Made by a program: the position numbers and the translations under genes. A DNA stretch of 64,000 nt, from the NCBI GenBank assembly GCA_023228945.1, contig JALOAI010000007.1, forward strand, positions 1 to 64,000. The letters run 5' to 3'. Below the pieces are notes generated by a model. It was not told the origin of the DNA and did no database searches. It saw only the letters and a program-made list of their open reading frames with translations. The stretch is from Pigmentiphaga sp. (lineage in GTDB: Bacteria; Pseudomonadota; Gammaproteobacteria; Burkholderiales; Burkholderiaceae_B). Positions 53,525-62,153 of this stretch are shown here, piece after piece (the stretch's first letter is position 1; each line of letters opens with the position of its first letter).

Positions 53525-56500
53525 ATGATTGCAATCCATCAGTGGTATCCCCATGCCTTGGCCGATGATGAGCGCGGCCGCTACTTGCGCTGGCTCCGCC
53601 TGGCGCTGCGGCAAGGCGGCCTGGAGTCCGAGATCCGGGCGGCCGGCGGCGACGACGTTCTCGCCTTGGGCGGAGAGGAGGCGGAGGCGGCTGTCTGGCT
53701 ATATCACGTGTGTCCCATGCGGCCGGCGCTTGCCGAGCGGCCGCCCACGCCGCACCTGGCGGTAATACACGAAGCCGAGGCCGGCATCGACGTCGATTGG
53801 CGCGCGGTGGCGGCGGCCTGTGCCAATGCCGCCGGCGTGGTCGCGGCAAGCGAGGCGGTGGCGGCGGGGCTGTGCCAGGCGGGCGTGGACGCCCGTGTGC
53901 TGCCCCTCCACGGCGCGCCGCCGCTGTTGGCTGAACCAGCCGGCGATCGCCCCACCCGCGTTGCGCTGCGCGAGCGCCTGAATGTGCTTGCTTTGGGCCC
54001 GCTGAGCGAAGCGCAGCGCCAGCATGAGGTACTGGAGGCTTTCCTGGCGCTGGAGCACTTCCTGAACCAGCCGGCGCGGTTGATTCTCGCCGGGCCCGCC
54101 GATGATGCGGCGTATGTCGAGCGCCTTCGGCGGCGGGTGGCCGAAGCCGGAGCCGGCGATCGGGTTTGGTTGCGGGTGGATCCGGCGCCCGCGGTGATGG
54201 CCGCCTGCCGCGCGGTGGCCGAGCTGGCCGTCGGCCTGGGTGACGATCCCCGCATGAGGATGGCCCTGGTCGAGGCCTGGCGTGCCGACGTACCCGTGCT
54301 GGGGCGTGCCGCCGGCGCCGCCGCCGGCTGGCTCAAAGATGCGGCGCTCGCCCTCGATGCCGCAGTCGAGGCGCCGCGCGACATCGCGGCCGCCTGGCAT
54401 TTGGCACTGTCCGAGCCCGGCGTGCGGCAGCGCCTGCTGGCCGCGCAACGGCGCAGCGTTCGCCCCTGGAGCACGGCGGGCTTGCGCGCATCCTGGCTGC
54501 GGGTGCTGCACGAAGCCGGCTTTGGCGGCTTGCCGCCGGCCAACGGCGACGCCGGCGCGAGCTATTGGCAAGTCGAAGGTCCCATCGGCTCCATCTACAG
54601 CCTCGCGATCGTCAATCGCGAGTTGGGCATGGCCTTGGCCGACAGCGGCCGCGACGTCGGCTTGCATCGCCTGGGCGAGAACGACGACGTCGACAGCGAA
54701 TGGGAGTGGCTGGCCGAACATGTGCCGGCCGCCCGCGCACTGGCCGAGCGCGGCCGCCAACTGGCCCTGGATGGCGTTTTGCCCGAGGTGTCGCTGCGCT
54801 TTCACTACCCGCCATGGGTCGACGGCATGACCGGGCAGGTGAGGGTGGTGCATTCCTACGGTTGGGAAGAAACCGCCTTTCCCGAGCCTTATGTGGCCGC
54901 CTTCAACCGCCGCCTGGATGGCATCACGACGCTGTCGCGCGAGGTGAGCAAGGCGCTGCGCGATAGCGGCATCAGCCTGCCCCTGGTCGCGGTGGGCACT
55001 GGCGTCGATCATGTGTTGCGGGAGGCGCCCGTGCCGGTGCCGCTGTCGGCCGCCACGCAAGCCGCGGGGTTCCGCTTCCTGCACGTGTCGTCGTGCTTTC
55101 CCCGCAAGGGGCCCGACGTCCTGCTCGAAGCCTGGGGCCGGGCTTTTCGCGCCGACGACGACGTGGTGCTGGTGATCAAGACCTTCCCGAATCCGCACAA
55201 CGACGTGGCCCGGCAACTGGCCGAATGGCAGGCGCGCGATCCGGGCTATCCCGCGGTGGAGATCGTCGACCGCGATGTCCCGCAGGCCCAGCTCAATTGG
55301 CTGTATCGTTTTTGCGATGCGCTGGTGGCGCCCAGCCGGGGCGAGGGATTCGGCATGCCGATGGCGGAAGCCATGCTCTTCGAACTGCCGGTGATCGTCA
55401 CGGGATGGGGCGGGCAAACCGATTTTTGTACGCCCGACACCGCCTGGCTGTGCCGCTACGATTTCACCTACTCCGGCAGCCATCTCGAGGTGCCGCATTC
55501 GGCCTGGGTCGAGCCCGATCCGGCGCATTTGGCGCAGCTGATGCGCGAAGTCCGGCGGGCGTCGCCGGAAGACAAGGCGCGCCGCACGCGGCCGGCGCGC
55601 GAGCGCGTGCTGCGGGATTACAGCTGGGCGGCGGTGGCCGAGCGCACCGCCCGCGCCGTGGCCCGTTTTGCCCAACCGCCCATGCTGCGCAAGGAGCCCC
55701 GGATCGGCTGGATCAGTACCTGGAACGTGCGTTGCGGCATCGCCAATTACTCGGATTCGCTGCTGCGCGCGGTGCCGCCCGACCGGCTGGCCCTCCTGGC
55801 CTTGCCCGGTGGCGATCTGGAGGCGAGAGACCAATCCTGGGTGGTCCGCTGTAACACCGAGGCGCTGGCGCGCGACCCGGCCCGGACGCTGCTGGCCGAG
55901 ATCGACCGCCACGGCTGCGAGGTGGCCGTGCTGCAGTACAACTTCGGCTTCTTCTCGCTCGACGCCATGGCCGCCTTGCTGCGCGGGCTGGCCAGCCGCG
56001 GCGTGGCCGCGTATATCTTCCTGCACTCCACCGATGACAAGGGGCGGGTATCGCTGTCGTCCATCGTGCCGGATCTCGCCTTGGCCGAACGCATCGTGGT
56101 GCACAGCGTGGTTGACGTCAATCGCTTCAAGGATTGGGGCCTGGTCGATAACGTACTGCTGTTTCCGCACGGCGTGGGCGACACGCCGCCCCCGCCGGCA
56201 CTCGAAGAGCGGGCGCGGCGCGGCCTGGAAAGCAAGCGGGTGATCGCCAGCTATGGCTTCTTGTTGCCGCACAAAGGCATGCAGGCCCTGATCGAAGCCT
56301 TTGCCCGCCTGGCGGTGCGGCAGCCCGACCTGCATCTGCTGCTGGTGTGCGCGCTCTATCCCAACGACAGCTCGCGGCGCGAAAAGGCGGATTGCGAGGC
56401 GTTGATCGGCGCGCTGGGACTGCAGGGGCGCGTTACCATGATCAACGACTTCCTGCCGGACGCCGAGAGCCTGGCCTGGTTGCAGATGGCCGATGTCATC

Positions 56501-56812
56501 GTCTTTCCCTACCAGTACACGCAGGAATCGTCCAGTGCCGCCGTGCGCGGCGGCCTGGCCGCCGGCCGGCCGGTGCTGGCCACGCCGCTGGATATCTTCG
56601 ACGACGTGGCCGGTGGCGTGGAGTTTTTATCGGGTACCGATGCCGAGACCATGGCGGTCGACCTGGAGGCTTGGCTGCGCGACGGCGAGGCCCTGGAAGG
56701 ACTCAGACTCAAGGGCGTGCGCTGGTGCGATGCGCGGCGGTGGTCGCGCGTGTCGACGCGCCTGCTGAATTTGATCGACGGGGTGGCTAACGATTTGCCG
56801 GCGGAGGTTTAG
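53525..56812 (+). CDS. Three-domain glycosyltransferase
   Basis: 1095 residues. The N-terminal domain (about 1-340) is a weakly conserved GT-B-like region (MIAIHQWYPHALADDERG, LILAGPADDAAYVERLRRR). The middle GT4 domain (about 350-715) has SSCFPRKGPDVLLEAWG and EX7E motif GEGFGMPMAEAML near residue 605. The C-terminal GT4 domain (about 724-1090) starts WISTWNVRCGIANYSDSLL and has YGFLLPHKGMQALIEAF. Such chained enzymes make repeating units with alternating linkages. The start is placed at ATG 53525; the frame has a TTG 18 bp earlier. Confidence 0.87.
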   Translation: MIAIHQWYPHALADDERGRYLRWLRLALRQGGLESEIRAAGGDDVLALGGEEAEAAVWLYHVCPMRPALAERPPTPHLAVIHEAEAGIDVDWRAVAAACANAAGVVAASEAVAAGLCQAGVDARVLPLHGAPPLLAEPAGDRPTRVALRERLNVLALGPLSEAQRQHEVLEAFLALEHFLNQPARLILAGPADDAAYVERLRRRVAEAGAGDRVWLRVDPAPAVMAACRAVAELAVGLGDDPRMRMALVEAWRADVPVLGRAAGAAAGWLKDAALALDAAVEAPRDIAAAWHLALSEPGVRQRLLAAQRRSVRPWSTAGLRASWLRVLHEAGFGGLPPANGDAGASYWQVEGPIGSIYSLAIVNRELGMALADSGRDVGLHRLGENDDVDSEWEWLAEHVPAARALAERGRQLALDGVLPEVSLRFHYPPWVDGMTGQVRVVHSYGWEETAFPEPYVAAFNRRLDGITTLSREVSKALRDSGISLPLVAVGTGVDHVLREAPVPVPLSAATQAAGFRFLHVSSCFPRKGPDVLLEAWGRAFRADDDVVLVIKTFPNPHNDVARQLAEWQARDPGYPAVEIVDRDVPQAQLNWLYRFCDALVAPSRGEGFGMPMAEAMLFELPVIVTGWGGQTDFCTPDTAWLCRYDFTYSGSHLEVPHSAWVEPDPAHLAQLMREVRRASPEDKARRTRPARERVLRDYSWAAVAERTARAVARFAQPPMLRKEPRIGWISTWNVRCGIANYSDSLLRAVPPDRLALLALPGGDLEARDQSWVVRCNTEALARDPARTLLAEIDRHGCEVAVLQYNFGFFSLDAMAALLRGLASRGVAAYIFLHSTDDKGRVSLSSIVPDLALAERIVVHSVVDVNRFKDWGLVDNVLLFPHGVGDTPPPPALEERARRGLESKRVIASYGFLLPHKGMQALIEAFARLAVRQPDLHLLLVCALYPNDSSRREKADCEALIGALGLQGRVTMINDFLPDAESLAWLQMADVIVFPYQYTQESSSAAVRGGLAAGRPVLATPLDIFDDVAGGVEFLSGTDAETMAVDLEAWLRDGEALEGLRLKGVRWCDARRWSRVSTRLLNLIDGVANDLPAEV

Positions 56813-56921
56813 GGCTAGGGCGGGCAGGGGCCAATAGGCCCGGCCTAGCTGGCCAACGATCATGCCAGAGGCGGGAACCCTGGTCGACGCAGAACGGCTG
56901 AAAGCAAGACGGCGCGCGGCG

Positions 56922-58337
56922 TCACTGCCGCCCATACTCATCCGCAAAGCGCACGATATCGTCTTCGCCTAGATATTCGCCGCTTTGCACCTCGATCAGC
57001 ACCAGCGGCAGTTTGCCCGGGTTGGCCAGGCGATGCCGGCAGCCCGCCGGAATATAGGTGGATTGGTTGGGCCCCAGGCTGATTTCGCGCTCGCCGTTGA
57101 CGATGCTGGCCATGCCGCTGACCACCACCCAATGCTCGCTGCGGTGATGATGCATCTGCAGCGACAGACTGCGTCCCGGGGTGACCACCAGACGCTTGAT
57201 CTTGAAGCGTTCGCCCTCTTCCAGCGTGGTGAAAGTGCCCCAGGGGCGATGCACCGTGCGGTGCAGCTTGTAGGCTTCGTGGGAGTTGCTGCGCAGTTGG
57301 TCGACCAGGTGCTTGACGTCTTGCGCGCGATCGCGGTGCGACACCAGCACCGCGTCGGGCGTATCGACGATGACCAGGTTCTCCACGCCCACCGCGCCCA
57401 CCAGGCGGTCGTGGCTGCGGATGTAGCAATGATGGCTGTCGTATAGCACGGCGTCGCCATCCACGCGGTTATCGTTATCGTCGGCGGCAACGAGATCGCC
57501 GATGGCGTTCCAGGAACCGACGTCGCTCCAGCCGATGTTGCAGGGCACCACGGCGGCCGCCTGCGTTTTTTCCATCAGGGCGTAGTCGAAGGACTCGTCT
57601 TGGATGGCGGTGAAGTGCGGCGCGTCGAGCTCGATCTGGTAGCGCCGCGAACCGTTGACCTCTTGCGACGCGGCCAGCGTGGCGCGCACCGCCGCCAGCG
57701 TTTGGCCCGCGTGCTGGTCCAGCTCGCGCACGGCCGTGCTGGCGCTCAGGCAGAACATGCCGGAATTCCACAGGAAGCGGCCGCTGGCCAGATAGGACTG
57801 AGCGGTGGCGAGGTCGGGCTTTTCGACGAAGCGCAGGACTTCGTTGCCCTGGGCTTCGATATAGCCGTAGCCCGTTTCGGGATGGCCGGGTTCGATGCCG
57901 AAGGTGACCACCTTGCCGGCCTGGGCCAGTTGTACCGCTTGCCGGACGCTGTCTTGGAAGGCGGCCTGGTCATTGATCAGGTGGTCGGCGGTGAGCACCA
58001 GCAGCACGGCGTCGTCGCCATGGAGCCGCTGGACGGTAAGGGCGGCGGCGGCGATGGCCGGCGCGGTGTTGCGGCCCTGGGGCTCCAGAATGAAACCCAG
58101 CGGAAGCTGTCCGGTATTGACTTCGTTGTACTCGTCGGCCGTTTCGAAGAACAGGTCGCGGTTGGTAACGGTGAGGATCTCGGCGACGTCGGACAAAGCC
58201 GCCGCCCGCAAGAAAGCCTTTTGCAGCAGGCTTTGACCATCCGCCAGCCGGATGAAGGGTTTGGGATGCAGTTCGCGAGAAACCGGCCAGAGGCGTGCGC
58301 CGCGTCCACCGGACAAGATCGTGGGTATGAGCTTCAT
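56922..58337 (-). CDS. manC: Mannose-1-phosphate guanylyltransferase / mannose-6-phosphate isomerase
   Basis: 471 residues, the length of bifunctional type II enzymes. The nucleotidyltransferase domain begins MKLIPTILSGGRGARLWPVSRELHPKPF, with EPQGRNTAPAIAAAAL, FVEKPD and WNSGMF. The C-terminal cupin (about 350-470) has the isomerase metal histidines in LSLQMHHHRSEHWVVVSG and the closing IPAGCRHRLANPGK. It makes GDP-mannose for mannose, rhamnose or perosamine-type polysaccharides. It is convergent with the glycosyltransferase operon, so it supplies the donor for it or for the neighbouring wzm/wzt system. Confidence 0.95.
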   Translation of the reverse strand: MKLIPTILSGGRGARLWPVSRELHPKPFIRLADGQSLLQKAFLRAAALSDVAEILTVTNRDLFFETADEYNEVNTGQLPLGFILEPQGRNTAPAIAAAALTVQRLHGDDAVLLVLTADHLINDQAAFQDSVRQAVQLAQAGKVVTFGIEPGHPETGYGYIEAQGNEVLRFVEKPDLATAQSYLASGRFLWNSGMFCLSASTAVRELDQHAGQTLAAVRATLAASQEVNGSRRYQIELDAPHFTAIQDESFDYALMEKTQAAAVVPCNIGWSDVGSWNAIGDLVAADDNDNRVDGDAVLYDSHHCYIRSHDRLVGAVGVENLVIVDTPDAVLVSHRDRAQDVKHLVDQLRSNSHEAYKLHRTVHRPWGTFTTLEEGERFKIKRLVVTPGRSLSLQMHHHRSEHWVVVSGMASIVNGEREISLGPNQSTYIPAGCRHRLANPGKLPLVLIEVQSGEYLGEDDIVRFADEYGRQ

Positions 58338-58400
58338 GGTTGGCGAGTATAGCGGGAGGTGCGCGCGAACAGTGGCGCGGACACAAAAGCACACTTGCCA

Positions 58401-58424
58401 AATACAAAGTTTTAATTAATAATG
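58401..58424 (+). promoter_or_regulatory. AT-rich promoter element upstream of bfd, possible iron-regulated site
   Basis: A run of A and T (AATACAAAG, TTTTAATTAATAATGG) stands out in otherwise GC-rich DNA 40 bp before bfd. It has some likeness to NATWAT hexamers of Fur boxes, but no complete 19-bp site can be drawn. It could equally be a -10/UP element. Confidence 0.3.
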
Positions 58425-58464
58425 GTTCGCGTTCTCTCTTTGATTGCTTGCCGCAGGGTCCGCC

Positions 58465-58716
58465 ATGTACGTGTGTGTCTGCAACGCCATCACCGAAAAA
58501 CAGGTCCGCCAAAGCGTGGCCAACGGTGCCAGCACTCTCGAAGATCTCCAGATAGAGCTGGGCGTGGCCTCGTGCTGCGGCACCTGTGTCGAAACCGCGG
58601 AAACCTACCTGCCGGGCGCGGTCGCCGTCTCGCGTCCCGAAACCATCGCCGCCGTCGACGGCACCCCGGTGCGTTGGGTCAGCCGTGGTCCGCGCCAGGC
58701 TTCGCGCGTCGCCTGA
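58465..58716 (+). CDS. bfd: Bacterioferritin-associated ferredoxin
   Basis: 83 residues. The [2Fe-2S] cysteines are in MYVCVCNAIT and the CCGTC block (C-x-C near the start and CxxC at about 38-41), the Bfd pattern. Bfd donates electrons to bacterioferritin so that stored iron is released as Fe2+ under iron shortage. The bfr gene follows on the same strand after 169 bp. The C-terminal 30 residues are a variable tail. Confidence 0.93.
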   Translation: MYVCVCNAITEKQVRQSVANGASTLEDLQIELGVASCCGTCVETAETYLPGAVAVSRPETIAAVDGTPVRWVSRGPRQASRVA

Positions 58717-58885
58717 TCCGCCTCAGCGGCGCGGGCCGCCGTCCCGTATTGCGGCTGCCTCGCATTTGCATTGCGTTTGTGCTTCACAGTGGCTTTCTGA
58801 CCGCTGATTACGATCGACATCGCCCCCATGGCCCTGCCGCTGCAAGGCTGTTAAGCTGCGAGACTGCCGTATACAGGAGTCTCAA

Positions 58886-59362
58886 ATGAAAGGCGATCCC
58901 ACCGTTATCCAATACCTCAACAAGCAGCTCACCAACGAGCTCACCGCGATCAACCAGTATTTCCTGCACGCCCGCATGCTCCGTCACTGGGGCCTCGAAA
59001 AAATGGGCAAGCACGAATACGAAGAATCGATCGAGGAAATGAAGCATGCCGACCGCCTCATCCAGCGCATCTTCATGCTCGACGGCCTGCCCAACCTCCA
59101 GGATCTCCACAAGCTGCGCATCGGCGAAGACGTCCCCGAACTGCTCCAGGCCGATCTGGCGCTCGAAGTGGGCTCGCAGAGCCTGCTGAAAGAAGCCATC
59201 GCGCACTGTGAATCCGTGCGCGATTACGTCTCGCGCGACCTGCTGGAAGACATTCTCGGCGATACCGAAGAACACATCGATTACCTGGAAACCCAGATCG
59301 AGCTGGTCAACCAGGTCGGAATCCAGAACTACCTGCAATCGCAGATGGAAGCCGACGCCTGA
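58886..59362 (+). CDS. bfr: Bacterioferritin
   Basis: 158 residues, the length of E. coli Bfr, starting [19 protein letters not shown]. It forms the 24-subunit iron-storage shell with haem at subunit interfaces (Met52 in EEMKH). Ferroxidase ligands Glu18, Glu51, His54, Glu94 and His130 are present. The position of the sixth ligand, Glu127, is threonine (GDTEEHID), with glutamates at 128 and 129. CAGGAG lies 8 bp before the ATG. It is paired with bfd upstream and followed by a strong terminator. Confidence 0.96.
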   Translation: MKGDPTVIQYLNKQLTNELTAINQYFLHARMLRHWGLEKMGKHEYEESIEEMKHADRLIQRIFMLDGLPNLQDLHKLRIGEDVPELLQADLALEVGSQSLLKEAIAHCESVRDYVSRDLLEDILGDTEEHIDYLETQIELVNQVGIQNYLQSQMEADA

Positions 59363-59412
59363 GGTCGCTCAGCTTGCGGCAAGGCCCGCCCCGGCGGGCC
59401 TGGATTCTCATG

Positions 59413-59434
59413 ACGCCCTTCGGGGCGTTTTTTT
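59413..59434 (+). terminator. Intrinsic terminator of bfr
   Basis: ACGCCC-TTCG-GGGCGT hairpin (59413-59428) with a stable UUCG tetraloop followed by a run of seven T, 50 bp after the bfr stop. Confidence 0.9.
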
Positions 59435-59453
59435 GCCGCCGGGCCGCCCCCAA

Positions 59454-59517
59454 GGCAAAAAGCCCCTTTTGGGGGCAGCGCCGCCGCGTAGCGGCAAGCG
59501 TGGGGGCTTTTTTTGCC
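59454..59517. terminator. Long inverted repeat, bidirectional terminator-like
   Basis: GGCAAAAAGCCCC (59454-59466) pairs with GGGGGC-T7-GCC (59502-59517), enclosing smaller stems (CCCCTTTTGGGGG; GCCGC-GTA-GCGGC). The A-run on one side and the T-run on the other give a terminator in both directions between bfr and the convergent SDR gene. Further GCCGCC/GGCGGG sequence extends the structure outward. Confidence 0.7.
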
Positions 59518-59613
59518 GCCGTGCGGCGGGTGTCCATGGTGGGGCTTCTTGCCGCTGCTCCGTGTGTGCGCTCGTCACGCTTCTTCACTGGCTGGATCTC
59601 GACGCCAAGATCG

Positions 59614-60411
59614 TCAGGCGAACGGCGTTTCCACGATGCCGCCTTCCACCCGCAGCGCGGCGCCGGTGGTGGCGCTGGCCTGTTCCGACGCCACGTACAC
59701 CGCCAGGCTGGCCACTTCCTCGGGCCGGGCGAAGCGCTGCAACAAAGACGCCGGGCGCTTTTCCTGGATGAAACGGGCCGACATTTCTTCCACGCTGATG
59801 CCGCGCTCGGCGGCCATGGGTTCGAGGAAGGCGCCGACGTTATCGGTGGCGGTGGGGCCGGGCAGGATGGAGTTGGCGGTGACGCCGGTGGCGGCGAGGT
59901 CCTTGGCGTAGCCGCGCGCCAGGGCCTGCAGCGCCGCCTTGCTCACGCCGTAATGCACCATCTCGGTGGGAATGTTCACCGCCGACTCGCTGGAGACGAA
60001 GATCAGGCGGCCCCAGCCGCGCTGCTTCATGCCCTTGGCGTAGTGGCTGGACAGCCGCGCGGCGCTGAGCACGTTGACGTCGAACATGCGATGCCAGTCG
60101 GCGTCCTCCAGTTCGAGCAGGGGCTTGGCCTCGTAGATGCCCAGGCTGTTGACCAGGATGTCGGCCTCGGGCTGGGCGGCGATCAGCGTTTGCGCGCCTT
60201 GCGCGGTGGCGAGATCGGCGGCCACGCCGCGCGCAGGGTGGGCCGGCTGGCCCGCGTTGACGCGCTCGACCGCCTTGTCCACCGTGGCTTGCGAGCGGCC
60301 GGTCACGATCACTCGGGCGCCAGCGGCCGCCAGGCCTTGGGTGATGGCCAGGCCGATGCCCGACGTCGAGCCGGTGACGATGGCGGATTTTCCTTTGAAA
60401 TCGATAAGCAT
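59614..60411 (-). CDS. Short-chain dehydrogenase/reductase
   Basis: 265 residues, classical SDR. NAD(P)-binding TGSTSGIG (about 14-21), NSLGIYEAKP in place of NNAG, catalytic SSESAVN serine, and YGVSK (Tyr-x-x-x-Lys). The C-terminus LRVEGGIVETPFA resembles the DGG end of FabG-like oxidoreductases. The substrate is unknown. It lies 2 bp downstream of an aldo-keto reductase gene, so the two form an operon of general redox enzymes. Confidence 0.92.
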   Translation of the reverse strand: MLIDFKGKSAIVTGSTSGIGLAITQGLAAAGARVIVTGRSQATVDKAVERVNAGQPAHPARGVAADLATAQGAQTLIAAQPEADILVNSLGIYEAKPLLELEDADWHRMFDVNVLSAARLSSHYAKGMKQRGWGRLIFVSSESAVNIPTEMVHYGVSKAALQALARGYAKDLAATGVTANSILPGPTATDNVGAFLEPMAAERGISVEEMSARFIQEKRPASLLQRFARPEEVASLAVYVASEQASATTGAALRVEGGIVETPFA

Positions 60412-60413
60412 AT

Positions 60414-61376
60414 TCAGGCTCCTTGGGGCAGGTCACTGGCTTGATTCAGCCGGTTGATGTCCGCCGCCGGCAATGACAGGCGGGTGGCCCGGATCAGGCC
60501 TTCGAGTTGATCGAGGGTGGTGGCGCTGGCGATCGGCGCGGTCACGCCTTCACGGGCGATCAGCCAGGCGAGGGCAACTTCGGCGGGAGTGGCGTCGTGG
60601 GCGGCGGCCACCTCATCGAGGGCGGCGAGAATCGCCAGGCCGCGGGGATTCAGGTAGTCGGCGATCCACGAGCCCCGGGGGCTTTTTTGCAGATCGTCGG
60701 TACTGCGGTACTTGCCGCTGAGGAAGCCGCTGGCCAGGCTGAAATACGTGATCACGCCCAGCCCCTCGGCGATGGCGAGATCGCGCAGGGCGCCATCGTA
60801 GGTGTCGCGGTTGTAGAGGTTGTAATGCGGCTGCAGGACTTCATAGCGGGGCAGGCCGCCGTCCTTGGCGGCTTTCAGGGCCGAGGCCAACTGCTCCGCC
60901 GAGTGGTTGGAGGCGCCGATGGCGCGCACCTTGCCCGCCGCGATCAGGCGCTCGTACGCGCGCAAGGTGTCTTCCACCGGCACCGTGTCGTCGAACACGT
61001 GCGAAAAGTAAAGGTCGATGTGGTCGGTTTGCAGCCGGCGCAGGGAGTCTTCGACGGCGCGTTCGATCCAGGCCGGCGATAACCCCTTGCGATCCGGTGC
61101 CATCTCCATGCCCACCTTGGTGATCAACACCACGCGATCACGGCCGCCACGGGATTTCAGCCACTCGCCGATCACGGTTTCCGATTCGCCCCCCTGGTGG
61201 CCGGGTACCCAGGTCGAATAGACGTCGGCGGTGTCGAGGGTTTCGAGGCCGGCGTCCGCCAGGCGATCCAGCAGCTCGAACGAACGGGCCTTGTCGGCCG
61301 TCCAGCCAAATACGTTGGCGCCGAAAACCAGGGGAGAGATGGACAGGCCGGTATTGCCCAATGCGCGTTTGTTCAT
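60414..61376 (-). CDS. Aldo/keto reductase
   Basis: 320 residues, TIM-barrel NADPH-dependent oxidoreductase. LGNTGLSISPLVFGANVFGW at the start, catalytic tetrad residues in LDTADVYSTW (Asp, Tyr), ITKVG (Lys) and FSHVFD (His), and the cofactor-binding ASATTLDQLEGL near the end. It is closest to the YajO/Tas-like subgroup (AKR11/12 type) by eye. Physiological substrate unknown. Confidence 0.92.
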   Translation of the reverse strand: MNKRALGNTGLSISPLVFGANVFGWTADKARSFELLDRLADAGLETLDTADVYSTWVPGHQGGESETVIGEWLKSRGGRDRVVLITKVGMEMAPDRKGLSPAWIERAVEDSLRRLQTDHIDLYFSHVFDDTVPVEDTLRAYERLIAAGKVRAIGASNHSAEQLASALKAAKDGGLPRYEVLQPHYNLYNRDTYDGALRDLAIAEGLGVITYFSLASGFLSGKYRSTDDLQKSPRGSWIADYLNPRGLAILAALDEVAAAHDATPAEVALAWLIAREGVTAPIASATTLDQLEGLIRATRLSLPAADINRLNQASDLPQGA

Positions 61377-61463
61377 TGCGATTCCTTATCAAAGCCGTGA
61401 TGTCGCGGGCGAGGGCTATCCTGGCTCGAATCTCGCGGCTAGCGCCGGCGCCGCCTTGAAAGA

Positions 61464-62114
61464 CTATAGTCGCAGATTCCGCAAATACCCCGGGCACTCC
61501 GCCACGACGCCCCAACCATCATTGGGCGTACAGAACTGCTGGCGCAGCCGCTGCTCGCATTCCGCGGCGCTGTAGCGCTGCTGGCCGCCACAGGCCTGCA
61601 GCCCGTTGCGCAATTGCTGCAGCCAATCGTTGCGCGGCGTTGGCGGGGGCGGCGGCGGCACGGCGGGGGCGTGGGCCAGCCCTGGCGGCAAGTCGCCCGC
61701 CATGGCATTGAGGCCCGGCACGACAAGATCGGCCTCGTTGGCGGGGCCACGCGGCGCGGCGCCGTCGAGGCCGGCCAGGATGCGGGCCGGGTCTTCGGAG
61801 CGCTGGCGCGGCTCGACGACGACGGTGGTCATCGAAACCGACGACGCGGTGTTTTCCATGGCCGACACCAGCGACACTTCGGCAACGAGGTCGCCCACGC
61901 CGCGCTCGGGCACGCCAAAGCTACCGTCGACGCGGGGCTGCGGCGCGGCGGGGATGCCCTGACCTACGTTGCCCGCCGCGGCCTGGAGGCTGGCATTGGG
62001 GAGGTTGTCGGTCCGTAGCGGGGCGCTATCGGAGAGTGCCTGGCCCAGCCAGACGCCGGCAAAGGCCGACATCGTCCAGAGCACCGCCAGGAAGATGACA
62101 ATCGCACGCCACAT
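61464..62114 (-). CDS. Hypothetical envelope protein with C-terminal four-cysteine segment
   Basis: 216 residues, not recognised. An N-terminal membrane segment (about 3-28; IVIFLAVLWTMSAFAGVWL) is followed by a long low-complexity region (about 30-165), including PPPPPP. A compact C-terminal segment has four cysteines (ACGGQQ, AECEQR, FCTPND, AECPGY), consistent with disulfides in the periplasm. It lies 39 bp downstream of prfC on the same strand. No function is proposed. Confidence 0.7.
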   Translation of the reverse strand: MWRAIVIFLAVLWTMSAFAGVWLGQALSDSAPLRTDNLPNASLQAAAGNVGQGIPAAPQPRVDGSFGVPERGVGDLVAEVSLVSAMENTASSVSMTTVVVEPRQRSEDPARILAGLDGAAPRGPANEADLVVPGLNAMAGDLPPGLAHAPAVPPPPPPTPRNDWLQQLRNGLQACGGQQRYSAAECEQRLRQQFCTPNDGWGVVAECPGYLRNLRL

Positions 62115-62153
62115 GAAACATTTTCTCCGAAAGCGGCTCGCCCGCGTTGGCCG

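Noticed and set aside
53699..56335. 878-codon minus-strand open frame opposite the large glycosyltransferase
   Set aside because: Shadow frame; low-complexity His/Arg/Gln composition and no recognisable motif, whereas the plus strand has clear GT motifs.
56828..56841. GGGCC-AATA-GGCCC hairpin between the large glycosyltransferase and manC as a terminator
   Set aside because: Five-base arms without a T-run; common by chance at this GC content.
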